Assembly (NCBI RefSeq): GCF_943913405.1
Contig: NZ_CALTYA010000015.1
Location: 9,103 to 73,102 of the forward strand
Direction: 5' to 3'
Source: an uncultured Flavobacterium sp.
Lineage (GTDB): Bacteria; Bacteroidota; Bacteroidia; Flavobacteriales; Flavobacteriaceae
Length of the DNA: 64,000 nucleotides
Of the stretch, positions 17,388 through 25,745 are shown piece after piece. How positions within the stretch are numbered: the first letter of the stretch is position 1; each line of letters starts with the position of its first letter. The notes below the pieces were generated by a model. It saw nothing but the letters and a program-made list of their open reading frames with translations. It was not told where the DNA came from and did no database searches. Both the position numbers and the translations under genes were made by a program.

Positions 17388-17957
17388 TTACTTTTTAGAT
17401 TTCAGCCGGCTTAAAGTTTCCTGGGAAATATTTAAAAAAGAAGCCACAACTTTATTAGGAAGCCTTTTTACTACAATCGGCCTTTCTTTTAACAGGTTTT
17501 CATAGCGCGTTTTGGCGTCCATCGTAATAAAAGACATGAGGCGGTTGGTGTTTGTGACGTAAGCAAATTCTAAATAGTGCCTATAGAATTTTTCCCAAAT
17601 GGGATGGCTTTCCAGCAAGGCAAAAAAATCACTCCTGCTGATGTAAAGCAGTTCAGAATTTTCAAGTGCCTGCACATATTCCATCGAAGAAGATTCAGTA
17701 ATAAAGGAAACCAATGCGGATGCAAAATGATTTTCAAAAGCCAGAAAACGGGTTGATTCTTGCCCTTCTTCATTGATAAAGAAAATTCGGATGCATCCTT
17801 TTTTGACAAAGAAAAGCTGTTGCCCAAATTCTCCGTGGCTTACCAAAAATTCATTTTTCTTGACAGATGCTGATTTGAAATAAGGCAATATTATCTCTAA
17901 TTCTTCTTCAGAAATGGCAATTTTGTCTTTGATAAATTTAGTCAGCTGTTCGTGCAT
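17388..17957 (-). CDS. Crp/Fnr-family transcriptional regulator
   Basis: A 189-residue regulator with a cyclic-nucleotide-binding-type beta roll (about 20-120) and a C-terminal helix-turn-helix (about 150-189, RLPNKVVASFLNISQETLSRL). The helix-turn-helix region is short, as is usual for the Bacteroidota members of this family. The beta roll lacks the full cAMP-binding Arg-Ser signature, so the ligand is uncertain. It is the intact relative of the fragment at 16544. The neighbouring DUF2798 gene upstream on the same strand may be a target, but no operator is obvious. Confidence 0.88.
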   Translation of the reverse strand: MHEQLTKFIKDKIAISEEELEIILPYFKSASVKKNEFLVSHGEFGQQLFFVKKGCIRIFFINEEGQESTRFLAFENHFASALVSFITESSSMEYVQALENSELLYISRSDFFALLESHPIWEKFYRHYLEFAYVTNTNRLMSFITMDAKTRYENLLKERPIVVKRLPNKVVASFLNISQETLSRLKSKK

Positions 17958-18009
17958 TTCGGTCGTTTTTTACAAATTTAGAATATTCAGCACTTCTTAA
18001 AACAAAAAA

Positions 18010-18031
18010 ATCCGATCAATTAAAATCGGAT
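18010..18031 (-). terminator. Terminator overlapping the DUF2798 stop codon
   Basis: ATCCGAT (18010-18016) and ATCGGAT (18025-18031) form a 7-bp stem that spans the stop codon at 18020-18022. It is followed on the minus strand by a T run. Confidence 0.7.
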
Positions 18032-18268
18032 TGCTTGTGTTTTTTTGTCGTCGGAAGTTACTTTTTCTGCCAGTTTTCTAGCTCTTGGAATAATCAGGAA
18101 AGCGGCTAAGTAAGCAACGGGAAGCATGACGCTCCAGGCATTTAAGAATTTGAAAAACCAATCTTCGCCAAAACCATAATTTCTGACAAGTCCCACAAAA
18201 GCCATGATCAAGGTCATCGGCATTACGACAAATAAAGTATTGACATACTTAAAATACTTCTTTTTCAT
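18020..18268 (-). CDS. DUF2798-type small membrane protein
   Basis: An 82-residue protein with two transmembrane helices (about 8-29 and 41-63), joined by a loop containing the GFGEDWFFKFLNAW segment typical of DUF2798 proteins. I start it at ATG 18268 (MKKKYFKY); the 10 extra codons upstream are hydrophobic but unlike the family start. The positively charged C-terminus is probably cytoplasmic. The function of the family is unknown. It has its own terminator and is therefore probably monocistronic. Confidence 0.8.
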   Translation of the reverse strand: MKKKYFKYVNTLFVVMPMTLIMAFVGLVRNYGFGEDWFFKFLNAWSVMLPVAYLAAFLIIPRARKLAEKVTSDDKKTQAIRF

Positions 18269-18349
18269 TTTTAAACTATTTGTAATTAATAGTAGCAAAG
18301 ATGCTCGAACTAAAAAGAAGAAAGATTGATGTAAGTCAAAAAAAAATAT

Positions 18350-19183
18350 TTATTTGGTAGGCTTTTTCATTAGGATTGCGCTGTCAGAAAATTTGATGAT
18401 TTCAATTTTCTGTTCGCCAAATAATTGCAATTCTGATTTGCCAGAGGCGCTGATTTTTGCTTCTGTGGTTACTAAGATGCTTCCGGTTGCATAAGCTTCT
18501 GTAGTAATTTCAGCCACTTTTGAAGTAAGGTTTTTTCCTGTGAAATTTGAATTGTTGTCTAGTCTTAGTTTTAAGTCTACGATATCTCCTTCGATTACTG
18601 CTGTTGCTTTTTGGTACATATCAAACTTCAAGTATTCTGAAGAAATCAATGCTTTCATCGTTGCATTTTTGCTCAATTCGACAGCTGCAGTTTCTGATTT
18701 TACGTTTAATTCTAACTTAGATTTGTCGTTGGCGAAAATTGTGAAAAGCCTTGATTTTACGTTTAAAAACAATTTTGTATAGTCAGAAGTCTTGAAGGTA
18801 ATATTGTCAAGCTCAATGTCAGAAAGCGCATTAATAGTAGATTCGTGCTTGGCAGTAACCATTTTCAATTCGTCAGTGTAAGTCACTTTGACGCTTAATT
18901 TTTTATAGCTGGTTACATTTTTTGTAGTCGTGAGTCGAAGCGTTCCTCCGTTTAAATCAGAAGCGATTACTTCGTGGAGGTTTTCGTCGGCTTCAATTTC
19001 CAAGGCATTGGTTTCGCCTTTTACTAAAAATATCTCTATATTGTCTTCAACTTCCAGATTTTCAAAGTTTTTGACTTCTCTTGGAGCAATGGTAACGGTT
19101 TTTGTGCCTTTAATTTTTTCTTTGCTTTGCGCAAAGGAAATTGCAGAACTGATGATAAAGGCTAAGAGTATAAATTTTTTCAT
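18350..19183 (-). CDS. Secreted head-GIN (DUF2807) protein
   Basis: A 277-residue protein with a signal peptide (MKKFILLAFIISSAISFAQ) and a DUF2807/GIN-type right-handed beta-helix. Characteristic is the opening NFENLEVEDNIEIFLVKGE followed by LEIEADENL. Family knowledge: GIN domains occur as periplasmic or surface proteins beside PspC/PadR genes in Bacteroidota, and no enzymatic role is established. It is the last of three GIN proteins in this region. It has its own promoter (19203-19210) after a terminator, so it is regulated separately from the PspC cluster. Confidence 0.82.
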   Translation of the reverse strand: MKKFILLAFIISSAISFAQSKEKIKGTKTVTIAPREVKNFENLEVEDNIEIFLVKGETNALEIEADENLHEVIASDLNGGTLRLTTTKNVTSYKKLSVKVTYTDELKMVTAKHESTINALSDIELDNITFKTSDYTKLFLNVKSRLFTIFANDKSKLELNVKSETAAVELSKNATMKALISSEYLKFDMYQKATAVIEGDIVDLKLRLDNNSNFTGKNLTSKVAEITTEAYATGSILVTTEAKISASGKSELQLFGEQKIEIIKFSDSAILMKKPTK

Positions 19184-19202
19184 ATCTGTTTGTATTGTCT
19201 GA

Positions 19203-19210
19203 CAAATATA
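19203..19210 (-). promoter_or_regulatory. -7 promoter element TATATTTG for the GIN gene at 18350
   Basis: On the minus strand the sequence reads TATATTTG, an exact match to TAnnTTTG, about 20 nt before the start codon at 19183. Confidence 0.6.
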
Positions 19211-19266
19211 AACAAAGTATTTAAAGTTGGATGTGAAGATTTTTGCCTTACAGAAATATAAATAAA

Positions 19267-19292
19267 AAAACTCTGAATTGCTCCAGAGTTTT
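19267..19292 (-). terminator. Terminator of the PspC/GIN cluster
   Basis: AAAACTCTG (19267-19275) pairs with CAGAGTTTT (19284-19292). On the minus strand it is followed by a T-rich run. It closes the cluster that begins upstream. Confidence 0.75.
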
Positions 19293-19315
19293 CTATAAAA
19301 TATTTAGTTTTTTGA

Positions 19316-20053
19316 TTAATTGCTGTGAACGCTTCCGCCAGAACTTTCTTCTTTTGTAAGTGTTTTTGGCGTATTCTTATAGCTTACAGAAGCACCGCTT
19401 GAAGCATGTGCATCAAGTTTTACAACTGCGTCAACCGATGTAGAACTGCCACTTGAAGCTTCTGCGTGAACTACGTTTGAGCTTAATGCATTTGCACTAA
19501 TCTCACTGCCGCTTGTTGCTGTCGTTTCTAGTTTTAAAGCTTTTCCTGAAACTTCTGCAGAACTGCCGCTTGACGCTTCGATGGCAATAAAATCAGCTTC
19601 TACATCAACATCTATACTGCTTCCGCTTGTAGAATTTACATGGATATTTTCAGTAATCAGCGTATTATTGCTTGAAATATTTGAACCGCTATTTGCTGTC
19701 AATCCTGAAATGATAGGCAATTTTACAACAACTTTTGGCGTACTTTCAGTATTATAACCTTCATCTGTTTCGATGATTAAAGTTCCGTTTTCTACTCTTG
19801 TAGTGATGTGCGATACGATATTATCGTCGGCTTCGACAGTTATCGATTTGTTTTCTGACTGTTCGACGATAAGCTTGATGCCTTGGTTTACTTCAATTTT
19901 TTTGAATTCTTCGGCTACATTTCGGTTTTGTGTAATTATATTTCCACTGCCTTTTATACCGTCAAAATTACCATTGAATCTGCAAGAAGTAAAGAAAATA
20001 GAAACCAAAATCGCGATCAGCAATTTCATTAGGAAGATTATAAATTTAACCAT
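19316..20053 (-). CDS. Head-GIN (DUF2807) lipoprotein with SGSS ladder
   Basis: A 245-residue lipoprotein. The leader ends in FFTSC, which would be the acylated cysteine; an alternative start at 20029 (MKLLIAIL) gives a more typical leader. The domain starts with EFKKIEVNQGIKLIVEQ and EADDNI, like the other GIN proteins here. A ladder of S-S-G-S-S turns then repeats about every 20 residues (TSGSSI, SSGSSA, TSGSEI, SSGSST, SSGASV), which suggests stacked coils of a beta-helix. It starts 2 bp after the stop of the PspC gene and is co-transcribed with it. It could sit in the outer membrane as a stress-related or adhesive protein; the function is unknown. Confidence 0.82.
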   Translation of the reverse strand: MVKFIIFLMKLLIAILVSIFFTSCRFNGNFDGIKGSGNIITQNRNVAEEFKKIEVNQGIKLIVEQSENKSITVEADDNIVSHITTRVENGTLIIETDEGYNTESTPKVVVKLPIISGLTANSGSNISSNNTLITENIHVNSTSGSSIDVDVEADFIAIEASSGSSAEVSGKALKLETTATSGSEISANALSSNVVHAEASSGSSTSVDAVVKLDAHASSGASVSYKNTPKTLTKEESSGGSVHSN

Positions 20054-20055
20054 GA

Positions 20056-21810
20056 TTAATTGTTTTTAATGATTACTCCGTCTTTATCTTTTCGCAATCC
20101 TTTCGGGATGCCGTTTGATTGATTTGCTTTTTTGCTGTTGCTTTCGATTTTTACACCATTTTCATCAACGATCATTGATGCCTGAATGCTGTCTCCTTCA
20201 ACGCTTACGCTATATTGCCCGTCTTCACTGATTTCAAAATCTTCCTCATTTTCATCGGGGCAATTTAAGCAATTTACTTTAGAAGTTTCCATTTTATAAA
20301 TATGATTATCAGAATCATACCAAAGATCGAAGAAAGAATTGTCAGTATGGTCATAATTTCTAACGCTTGCATCTGGCTTGAAAACCACGCCTTCTGGGAG
20401 ATAAAGGAAAATTTCAACTTCTTGATCGCGGTATTTGTTTTTTACTTCTGTAATAAGATAATTGTCAAAAATCAAATGATTTCCATCTACCTTAAAGCTG
20501 TATCTGATTTGCTCAGCACGCTGTTTTGCTTCTTGAAATGATTTTCCCTGCGCTTCTTTTTCGATTTGGATGTAAGGCGTTTTGTCATCTGTTTTAACGA
20601 TATGGAAACGAATATTGTTAGAATAAATCACCTGTTTTCCTGTAGAATCTTGTGCAATCAAGAATTCGTGGTTGTCTTCGATATTTTTAGCATAATAATC
20701 ATTGTGTGCAAATTTGATGTAAAGCGTATCTTTTGGATTCAATTCAAATTTTTGTTTTTGAACTGTTTTTGCATCAAAAGCAATTTGCGTGGCCTGTTTC
20801 AAACCAAGCGCGATTAAAGCTCCCACAGAAATTACCCAGATGGCAAGCAATGTATATTTTGCAGCGTTTCCGATAGATTTCATGTTACTGATCAACAATT
20901 TCAAGCCTAAGATCAAAAGGAAGAAGAACGGAATTCCGATGGCACCAAGAGTTAATAATCCAATTCCCCAAAGCGGATATTCGATGTAATTTTCAACATA
21001 ATTCTGCCAAGGAAAATCTGTAAAAGATATTGATCCTGTTGTGATTACAAATAAAATTAATGAAACCAGGGTAGAAGCTGCACAGACAACAAGAAAAGCA
21101 CCTATTACTTTACCGAGGATCGAGAAAATTCTTAAGATTATTTCGCTTAAATTATTCCCGAACTTTTCAGCTCCGGTTTTTGCGTGCTTCCCGAATTTGT
21201 CATAATCTACGCTTTTGAATTTGTCTGAAATGTTTTCGAATTCTTCTCTGACTTTTTTCTCGATATTCGAAATCGTCACAGGTTCTCCAGTCATTTCTAA
21301 TTTTTCAGTAGTCGTAACCGCAGCCGGCATCAAGATCCAAAGTAAAAGGTAAACCAAGATTCCCGTACCAAAAGTGAATACTAAAATCACCATCAAGATT
21401 CGCAACCAAAGCGCGTCCACTCCCAAATAATGTCCAAAACCTGCTAAAACACCGCCAAGCATTCCTTTTTCAGTATCGCGATATAATTTTTTAGCTCTTT
21501 TTGAAGAAGTATAGCTTAGAGACGGTTCTTCAGATGTGTTTTCGTCATCAATTCTATAGTCTTCAGGCTGGCCCATTACGGTGATGATTTCTTCTACATC
21601 TCTGATGCCAACGACTTGTTTTTCGCCTTTGCTTTTTTCTGTAAGCAATTCAGCAATACGCATTTCAATATCTTTCATAATCTCGTCTTTTCCGGTAGAG
21701 TTTGAAAGAGAGCGTTTTACAGCCTCAAAGTAGCGGTTTAATTTTTGAAACGCATCTTCATCGATGTGAAAAAACATTCCTCCTAAGTTGATATTTACTG
21801 TTTTGTTCAT
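20056..21810 (-). CDS. PspC-domain membrane protein
   Basis: A 584-residue membrane protein. The N-terminus (about 1-100) carries a cytoplasmic segment with MKDIEMRIAEL and VIGxPEDY-like motifs found in these fusions. The PspC domain follows at about 108-165 (KGMLGGVLAGFGHYLGVD, then transmembrane helices). A middle region holds several more membrane helices (about 225-345), and a periplasmic beta-rich tail (about 365-584) completes it. Family knowledge: PspC senses envelope stress. It is encoded 5 bp after a PadR regulator, the usual arrangement in Bacteroidota, and likely transmits envelope signals to the GIN lipoprotein encoded next. Confidence 0.88.
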   Translation of the reverse strand: MNKTVNINLGGMFFHIDEDAFQKLNRYFEAVKRSLSNSTGKDEIMKDIEMRIAELLTEKSKGEKQVVGIRDVEEIITVMGQPEDYRIDDENTSEEPSLSYTSSKRAKKLYRDTEKGMLGGVLAGFGHYLGVDALWLRILMVILVFTFGTGILVYLLLWILMPAAVTTTEKLEMTGEPVTISNIEKKVREEFENISDKFKSVDYDKFGKHAKTGAEKFGNNLSEIILRIFSILGKVIGAFLVVCAASTLVSLILFVITTGSISFTDFPWQNYVENYIEYPLWGIGLLTLGAIGIPFFFLLILGLKLLISNMKSIGNAAKYTLLAIWVISVGALIALGLKQATQIAFDAKTVQKQKFELNPKDTLYIKFAHNDYYAKNIEDNHEFLIAQDSTGKQVIYSNNIRFHIVKTDDKTPYIQIEKEAQGKSFQEAKQRAEQIRYSFKVDGNHLIFDNYLITEVKNKYRDQEVEIFLYLPEGVVFKPDASVRNYDHTDNSFFDLWYDSDNHIYKMETSKVNCLNCPDENEEDFEISEDGQYSVSVEGDSIQASMIVDENGVKIESNSKKANQSNGIPKGLRKDKDGVIIKNN

Positions 21811-21815
21811 GACTT

Positions 21816-22145
21816 TTAGTTTTGGCTGGTTATTATGTTTACGGCATCAGATAATTCAGTCCAAGTGCCATTTAATTCTTTTAAAAATTGTTTTCCTAAT
21901 TCGGTGAGTCCATAATATTTTCGAGGTGGTCCCGAAGTAGATTCTTCCCAGCGATAGCTGAGCAAACCGTCGTTTTTCAATCGAGTTAGAAGAGGATAAA
22001 CTGTTCCCTCAACCACGAGTAATTTTGCGTTTTTCAAGGTGTCTAGTATTTCAGAAGTATAAGCATCTTTTCCTTTTAAAACTGATAAGATACAAAACTC
22101 CAGCACTCCTTTGCGCATCTGGGCTTTTGTGTTTTCAATATTCAT
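21816..22145 (-). CDS. PadR-family transcriptional regulator
   Basis: A 109-residue winged-helix regulator. The PadR pattern is clear: KGVLEFCILSVL, then the recognition region, then VVEGTVYPLLTRLKNDGLLSYRWEESTSGPPRKYYGLTELG in pieces. Family knowledge: PadR proteins repress neighbouring genes until a signal relieves them. It immediately precedes the PspC gene, so it probably autoregulates the cluster. An 8-bp inverted repeat TATGCAAA / TTTGCATA upstream of the cluster (23603-23644) is a candidate operator. Confidence 0.92.
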   Translation of the reverse strand: MNIENTKAQMRKGVLEFCILSVLKGKDAYTSEILDTLKNAKLLVVEGTVYPLLTRLKNDGLLSYRWEESTSGPPRKYYGLTELGKQFLKELNGTWTELSDAVNIITSQN

Positions 22146-22194
22146 AATGTGCTTTTAAATTTTTAAACTTTATGTTTTTTGTTGATGCTCTTGA

Positions 22195-22968
22195 TTAATC
22201 CATTGCAATTAGCACTGGAGTTTGCTTTTTATTGACTATTGCGAAAGAATTTGGTGTCAAATTTATCGCTTTTGGTTTGCCAAAATAGGTAATAGAAGAA
22301 CCTGTTTCAGCATTTGCATTTATCTTTCCCATTCCATTTATTAATATTGATGAAAACTCCTTTGAACTTACTGTTACATTTTCTGAAGCTAGATTTTTAG
22401 CAGTGCAAAATGCTCCTGAAGTTGTTGTCAAATTTGTTTTTTTTGCTTTTCCTGAAAGGCTGACTGTTGCGCAGCTTTTAAAATTTCCTTTTAAATAATC
22501 AGTTTCAAATTGTCCACAGAAAGTTGCTCCTGTACTTGCGTTTACTGTTGTCTTTGAGTTTTTTGCCAGCGTTCCTTTAAAACTTGCACCAGTTGCCACA
22601 TCAATTTGAACTTCGTCAGAGATTATTTGATTTTTAAAAACAATCTTCGCATTTGAAACGGCTTTGAAATAGCTTACATTATTGGCATTTACATAAATCT
22701 TCAATGGGCTTGTTACTGGTTTTTTAGTTGCTGTCAAATAATAGATTTTCAATGTTTTTCCTTTCACTTCTGTGATGATGTTCTTTAAGCTTTCTTCATT
22801 TTCAGCTTCTGTTTTTACAGAAACGCTGCTGTTTTCAGAATAAATTAATTCGATTCCAGATTCTACTTCTATTTTTGAAAAACTTCCTGTTTTTCTGAAT
22901 TCTGAAACTTGGGCCTGAGTCATAAAAGAAACTAGTGCCATTACTGCTGTGATGATAATTTTTGTCAT
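22195..22968 (-). CDS. Secreted head-GIN (DUF2807) protein
   Basis: A 257-residue secreted protein. The signal peptide is MTKIIITAVMALVSFMTQAQ. The GIN domain opens EFRKTGSFSKIEVESGIELIYSE and shows repeated beta-strand plus turn units (DVATGASFKGT, NASTGATFCGQ). Two cysteines in the mature chain could form a disulphide. It lies just upstream of the PadR gene on the same strand and completes a GIN-PadR-PspC-GIN series. The function is unknown. It is more diverged from the other two GIN proteins than they are from each other. Confidence 0.78.
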   Translation of the reverse strand: MTKIIITAVMALVSFMTQAQVSEFRKTGSFSKIEVESGIELIYSENSSVSVKTEAENEESLKNIITEVKGKTLKIYYLTATKKPVTSPLKIYVNANNVSYFKAVSNAKIVFKNQIISDEVQIDVATGASFKGTLAKNSKTTVNASTGATFCGQFETDYLKGNFKSCATVSLSGKAKKTNLTTTSGAFCTAKNLASENVTVSSKEFSSILINGMGKINANAETGSSITYFGKPKAINLTPNSFAIVNKKQTPVLIAMD

Positions 22969-23065
22969 AATGTTCGTTTTTTGATTGATGATTGATGATT
23001 TCAGGTTGATTACTCCTGTTTAGTTTTTAACTGTTTGATTTTTGATGATGATTGAAACTCGGGTT

Positions 23066-23578
23066 TTAAGCTTGCGATGGTTCTGGCGTTTCATTTTTTA
23101 AAGAATTGTTGTTTTCGGCTTTGATAAAATTGATTGTAAGCGGATATTTATAAAGTTCTCCGTTTGCGGCTTTAATTGTAGCATATATAATCAGGAAGAA
23201 TTCTGCGGCTTTCAGCATTATAAAAATAAAAACGGCTGTCAATCCTACAACTACAATTCCTGTAATATTTTCGATATTGAAATTGTGTCCGTTGAAAATA
23301 AAATCTTCATCATTGATAATTGCATTTACCGGAACATTTTTGAAAATTGTAAAAATGAAAATCGGAATTGCAATAAAACTTAATATTAAAGTGTACAAAA
23401 GAAGGCTCAATTGAAAATTTATGGATTGTCTTCCGTGATGATCGACATAAGCTGAATCTTTTTTTCCAATTGCCCAAATGATGATTGGAAAAATAAAATT
23501 TCCTAGAGGGAAAAAGTATTGCGTCATTGCACTGAAGTGTAATAATGCGGCGGTGGTTTTTTGATTTGTTGTTTCCAT
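23066..23578 (-). CDS. DUF4870 membrane protein
   Basis: A 170-residue membrane protein with an N-terminal loop (AALLHFSAMTQYFFPLGNFIFP) and the DUF4870 hallmark HHGRQSINFQLSLLLY. Three to four transmembrane helices follow (about 14-36, 58-80, 105-130). Family knowledge: DUF4870 (Tic20-like) proteins are small membrane proteins of unknown role that often accompany PspC/PadR clusters. It is the first gene of the minus-strand cluster and has a clear -7 promoter element 29 bp before its start. Confidence 0.85.
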   Translation of the reverse strand: METTNQKTTAALLHFSAMTQYFFPLGNFIFPIIIWAIGKKDSAYVDHHGRQSINFQLSLLLYTLILSFIAIPIFIFTIFKNVPVNAIINDEDFIFNGHNFNIENITGIVVVGLTAVFIFIMLKAAEFFLIIYATIKAANGELYKYPLTINFIKAENNNSLKNETPEPSQA

Positions 23579-23602
23579 GATTAAAAGTATATAATAATAT
23601 CC

Positions 23603-23644
23603 TATGCAAATATATGGCTAAAAGACAGTATCTTGTTTTGCATA
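23603..23644 (-). promoter_or_regulatory. Promoter and candidate operator of the DUF4870/GIN/PadR/PspC cluster
   Basis: The minus strand reads TATATTTG at 23614-23607, an exact -7 match. The same bases overlap an 8-bp inverted repeat, TATGCAAA (23603-23610) with TTTGCATA (23637-23644). Overlap of a palindrome with the -7 element is what one expects for a repressor site, plausibly for the PadR protein of this cluster. That pairing is inference. Confidence 0.45.
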
Positions 23645-23821
23645 GTACCTATATTTAACATAAAATTAACAAATGTATTTCTGTTTATTTGCTTTAATCC
23701 TTTGTTTTTCAGGGGTTGTACGTTTTTTGGAATCTCTGTGTAAAATTAACTTTTGCAATTAATTCTTTGAAAATTTAAATCATTTGATCTTATTTAGTAT
23801 ATTTCGATAAAATATAATCAC

Positions 23822-24274
23822 ATGGAATTCACAGCAGGAAAACTAAATTCATTTCTATTTTTCAAACTTCCTTCCGCATTTATCTGTGGCGTTAGAGTCA
23901 AGGAAATCGACGCAGTTACCTGTCTGGTTTCAGTAAAGCACCGCTGGATTAACCAAAATCCGTTTAATTCGATGTATTTTGCAGTGCAGGCAATGGCGGC
24001 AGAATTGACAACAGGCGCTTTGGTTATGTACCATATAAAAAAGAGCGGACGAAAAATTTCCATGCTAGTTGCCAACAACAAAGGCAATTTTACTAAAAAA
24101 GCCACCGGAAGAATCTTTTTTACCTGCAAAGACGGACATTTAATAGAAGAAGCCATCAAGCAAACAATAGCAACAGGCGAAGGCCAGACTTTCTGGATGA
24201 AATCAATCGGAGTCAACCAAAAAGGCGAGCAGGTTTCTGAAATGGATTTTGAATGGAGTATCCGCGTGAAATAA
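23822..24274 (+). CDS. DUF4442 / hotdog-fold thioesterase-like protein
   Basis: A 150-residue protein of the DUF4442 group, which adopts the hotdog fold of acyl-CoA thioesterases. Features are the segment NQNPFNSMYFAVQAMAAELTTGALVM, where hotdog thioesterases carry their active-site helix, and the following beta strands. It probably hydrolyses or binds acyl thioesters, but the substrate is not evident and a catalytic acid is not obvious. It stands alone, 120 bp before an SDR gene in the same direction, and may be co-transcribed with it. Confidence 0.75.
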   Translation: MEFTAGKLNSFLFFKLPSAFICGVRVKEIDAVTCLVSVKHRWINQNPFNSMYFAVQAMAAELTTGALVMYHIKKSGRKISMLVANNKGNFTKKATGRIFFTCKDGHLIEEAIKQTIATGEGQTFWMKSIGVNQKGEQVSEMDFEWSIRVK

Positions 24275-24393
24275 TTCTATCTTGAAAGAACTTTGCAACT
24301 TTGTAGCTCTGAACCTTAGAGCCTCTTAACTTCGGGTTAATTAACATTTAATTACAGTCTTTCAAACGTAAATTTGAAAGAAAGAAATATGCC

Positions 24394-25302
24394 ATGAAAA
24401 TACTAATTACAGGAGCAACAGGTTTAATCGGCAGCGAGCTAGTTTCACTGCTTTTGCAAAACGGAGTTTCGATTCATTATTTAGCGAGAAGCAAGAAAGA
24501 AGTTAAAAACGAACCCAATTATCAAGGTTTTTTATGGAATCCTGAGCAAGGAAAAATCGATGAAAATTGCCTTTTGGGAGTCGATGCGATAATTCATCTT
24601 GCCGGAGCGCCGATTTCTATGCGCTGGACGCAAAAGAACAAACAGGAAATTATCGAAAGCAGAATTCTTTCCACCAATTTGCTTTACCGCACTTTAAAAT
24701 CGCATCCAAATCAAGTGAAACAGCTTGTTTCGGCTTCCGCAATCGGTATTTATCCTGATAGTTTGGAAAACGTTTATACAGAAGATAATAAATCAATTGA
24801 TGATTCTTTTCTTGGCCAAGTTGTCTTAAAATGGGAACAAGCCGCAGATCAATTTAAAAGGTTGGATATAAAAGTCTGCAAAATCAGAACAGGCTTGGTT
24901 TTGGCCAAAAAAGGCGGCATGCTGAAGGAGCTTTTAAAACCTATAAAACTGGGCGCAGGTTCTGCTTACGGTTCAGGAAAACAATGGCAATCTTGGATTC
25001 ATATCGACGATTTGACGCATTTGTATTACTTTGCGCTTCAAAATAATTGGGAAGGCGTTTATAATGCGACGGCACCAAATCCGGTTGATAATGAAGAGCT
25101 TACCAAAACAATTGCCCAGGTTTTAGAAAAGCCTTATTTCTTGCCAAATATTCCAGAATTTCTGCTGAAATTGATTCTTGGCGAAATGCATATTCTCTTG
25201 ATTTCCAGCCAAAATGTAAATTCGCAAAAAGCGCAAGACAACGGATTCGTCTTTAAATACAGAACTTTAGAAAAAGCTATAAAAGCACTTTTGCAAAAAT
25301 AA
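24394..25302 (+). CDS. TIGR01777-type extended SDR oxidoreductase
   Basis: A 302-residue NAD(P)-dependent epimerase/dehydratase-like protein. The N-terminal GATGLIGSEL is the Rossmann glycine motif of extended SDRs. WNPEQGKID and IHLAGAPI mark the TIGR01777 family (E. coli YfcH relatives), and the WIHIDDL motif lies near residue 205. A DUF1731-like C-terminal tail (about 255-300) completes the family layout. The substrate is unknown; plant and bacterial relatives are linked to cell division or chloroplast-type functions only loosely. A strong terminator follows. Confidence 0.9.
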   Translation: MKILITGATGLIGSELVSLLLQNGVSIHYLARSKKEVKNEPNYQGFLWNPEQGKIDENCLLGVDAIIHLAGAPISMRWTQKNKQEIIESRILSTNLLYRTLKSHPNQVKQLVSASAIGIYPDSLENVYTEDNKSIDDSFLGQVVLKWEQAADQFKRLDIKVCKIRTGLVLAKKGGMLKELLKPIKLGAGSAYGSGKQWQSWIHIDDLTHLYYFALQNNWEGVYNATAPNPVDNEELTKTIAQVLEKPYFLPNIPEFLLKLILGEMHILLISSQNVNSQKAQDNGFVFKYRTLEKAIKALLQK

Positions 25303-25337
25303 AAAGAGCTCCACTTTCTTCAAATGGAGCTCTTTTT
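25301..25337. terminator. Terminator after the TIGR01777 gene
   Basis: AAAAAGAGCTCCA (25301-25313) pairs perfectly with TGGAGCTCTTTTT (25325-25337) around an 11-nt loop. Confidence 0.85.
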
Positions 25338-25531
25338 GGGGGTGAATTAACAATTATTTCGTAGCGTTTCGCTAACCTTCTATCCTTATTTTATGTTATA
25401 AATCAGTAATTATTTTGCATAAAATGATTTATAAGCATCGCAAACTTATCAAAAGCAATTTAATAAACGTCATAAAGTTTTATTAAAAGAAATTTTTGAA
25501 GCACAAGCCTTTGGATTTTTTTAAATCTTGT

Positions 25532-25610
25532 CCCGCTTTCCGTTCCAATTTTTTGTGCCTCCCGAAGTTTCGGGACCGGCACAAAAAGATTTCCACTGCA
25601 ATCGGGGCTA
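25532..25610. repeat. REP-like nested hairpin element, copy 2
   Basis: The element begins CCCGC and ends CAATCGGGGCTA. Inside are two nested perfect stems: TTTTTGTGCC (25550-25559) with GGCACAAAAA (25578-25587), and within it TCCCGAA (25560-25566) with TTCGGGA (25569-25575). TTTCCACT and CAATCGGGGCTA recur at the third copy (45.87 kb). It lies in the gap before grpE. A minus-strand frame open at 25460-25699 is a by-product of this element and not a gene. Confidence 0.7.
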
Positions 25611-25691
25611 AAATCAATCGGCATTTCCTTTTTTAAACCTTCTTCATAAATTTCGCTCAACATTGCGACTCTAAAAAAATAAATGTGACAA

Positions 25692-25724
25692 TTTGACATT
25701 TATACACAAATGGCAGTACTTTTG
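25692..25724 (+). promoter_or_regulatory. grpE promoter (TTTG / TACTTTTG)
   Basis: TTTG at 25692-25695 and TACTTTTG at 25717-25724 are spaced as in the Bacteroidota housekeeping promoter. Transcription should begin near 25730, downstream of the ATG at 25710. This is why I place the grpE start at 25746. No CIRCE operator is visible. Confidence 0.7.
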
Positions 25725-25745
25725 CAATCCCTCGAAAAGCAGAAA

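Noticed and set aside
25460..25699. Minus-strand open frame of 79 codons
   Set aside because: It runs through the REP-like hairpin element and has no family similarity.
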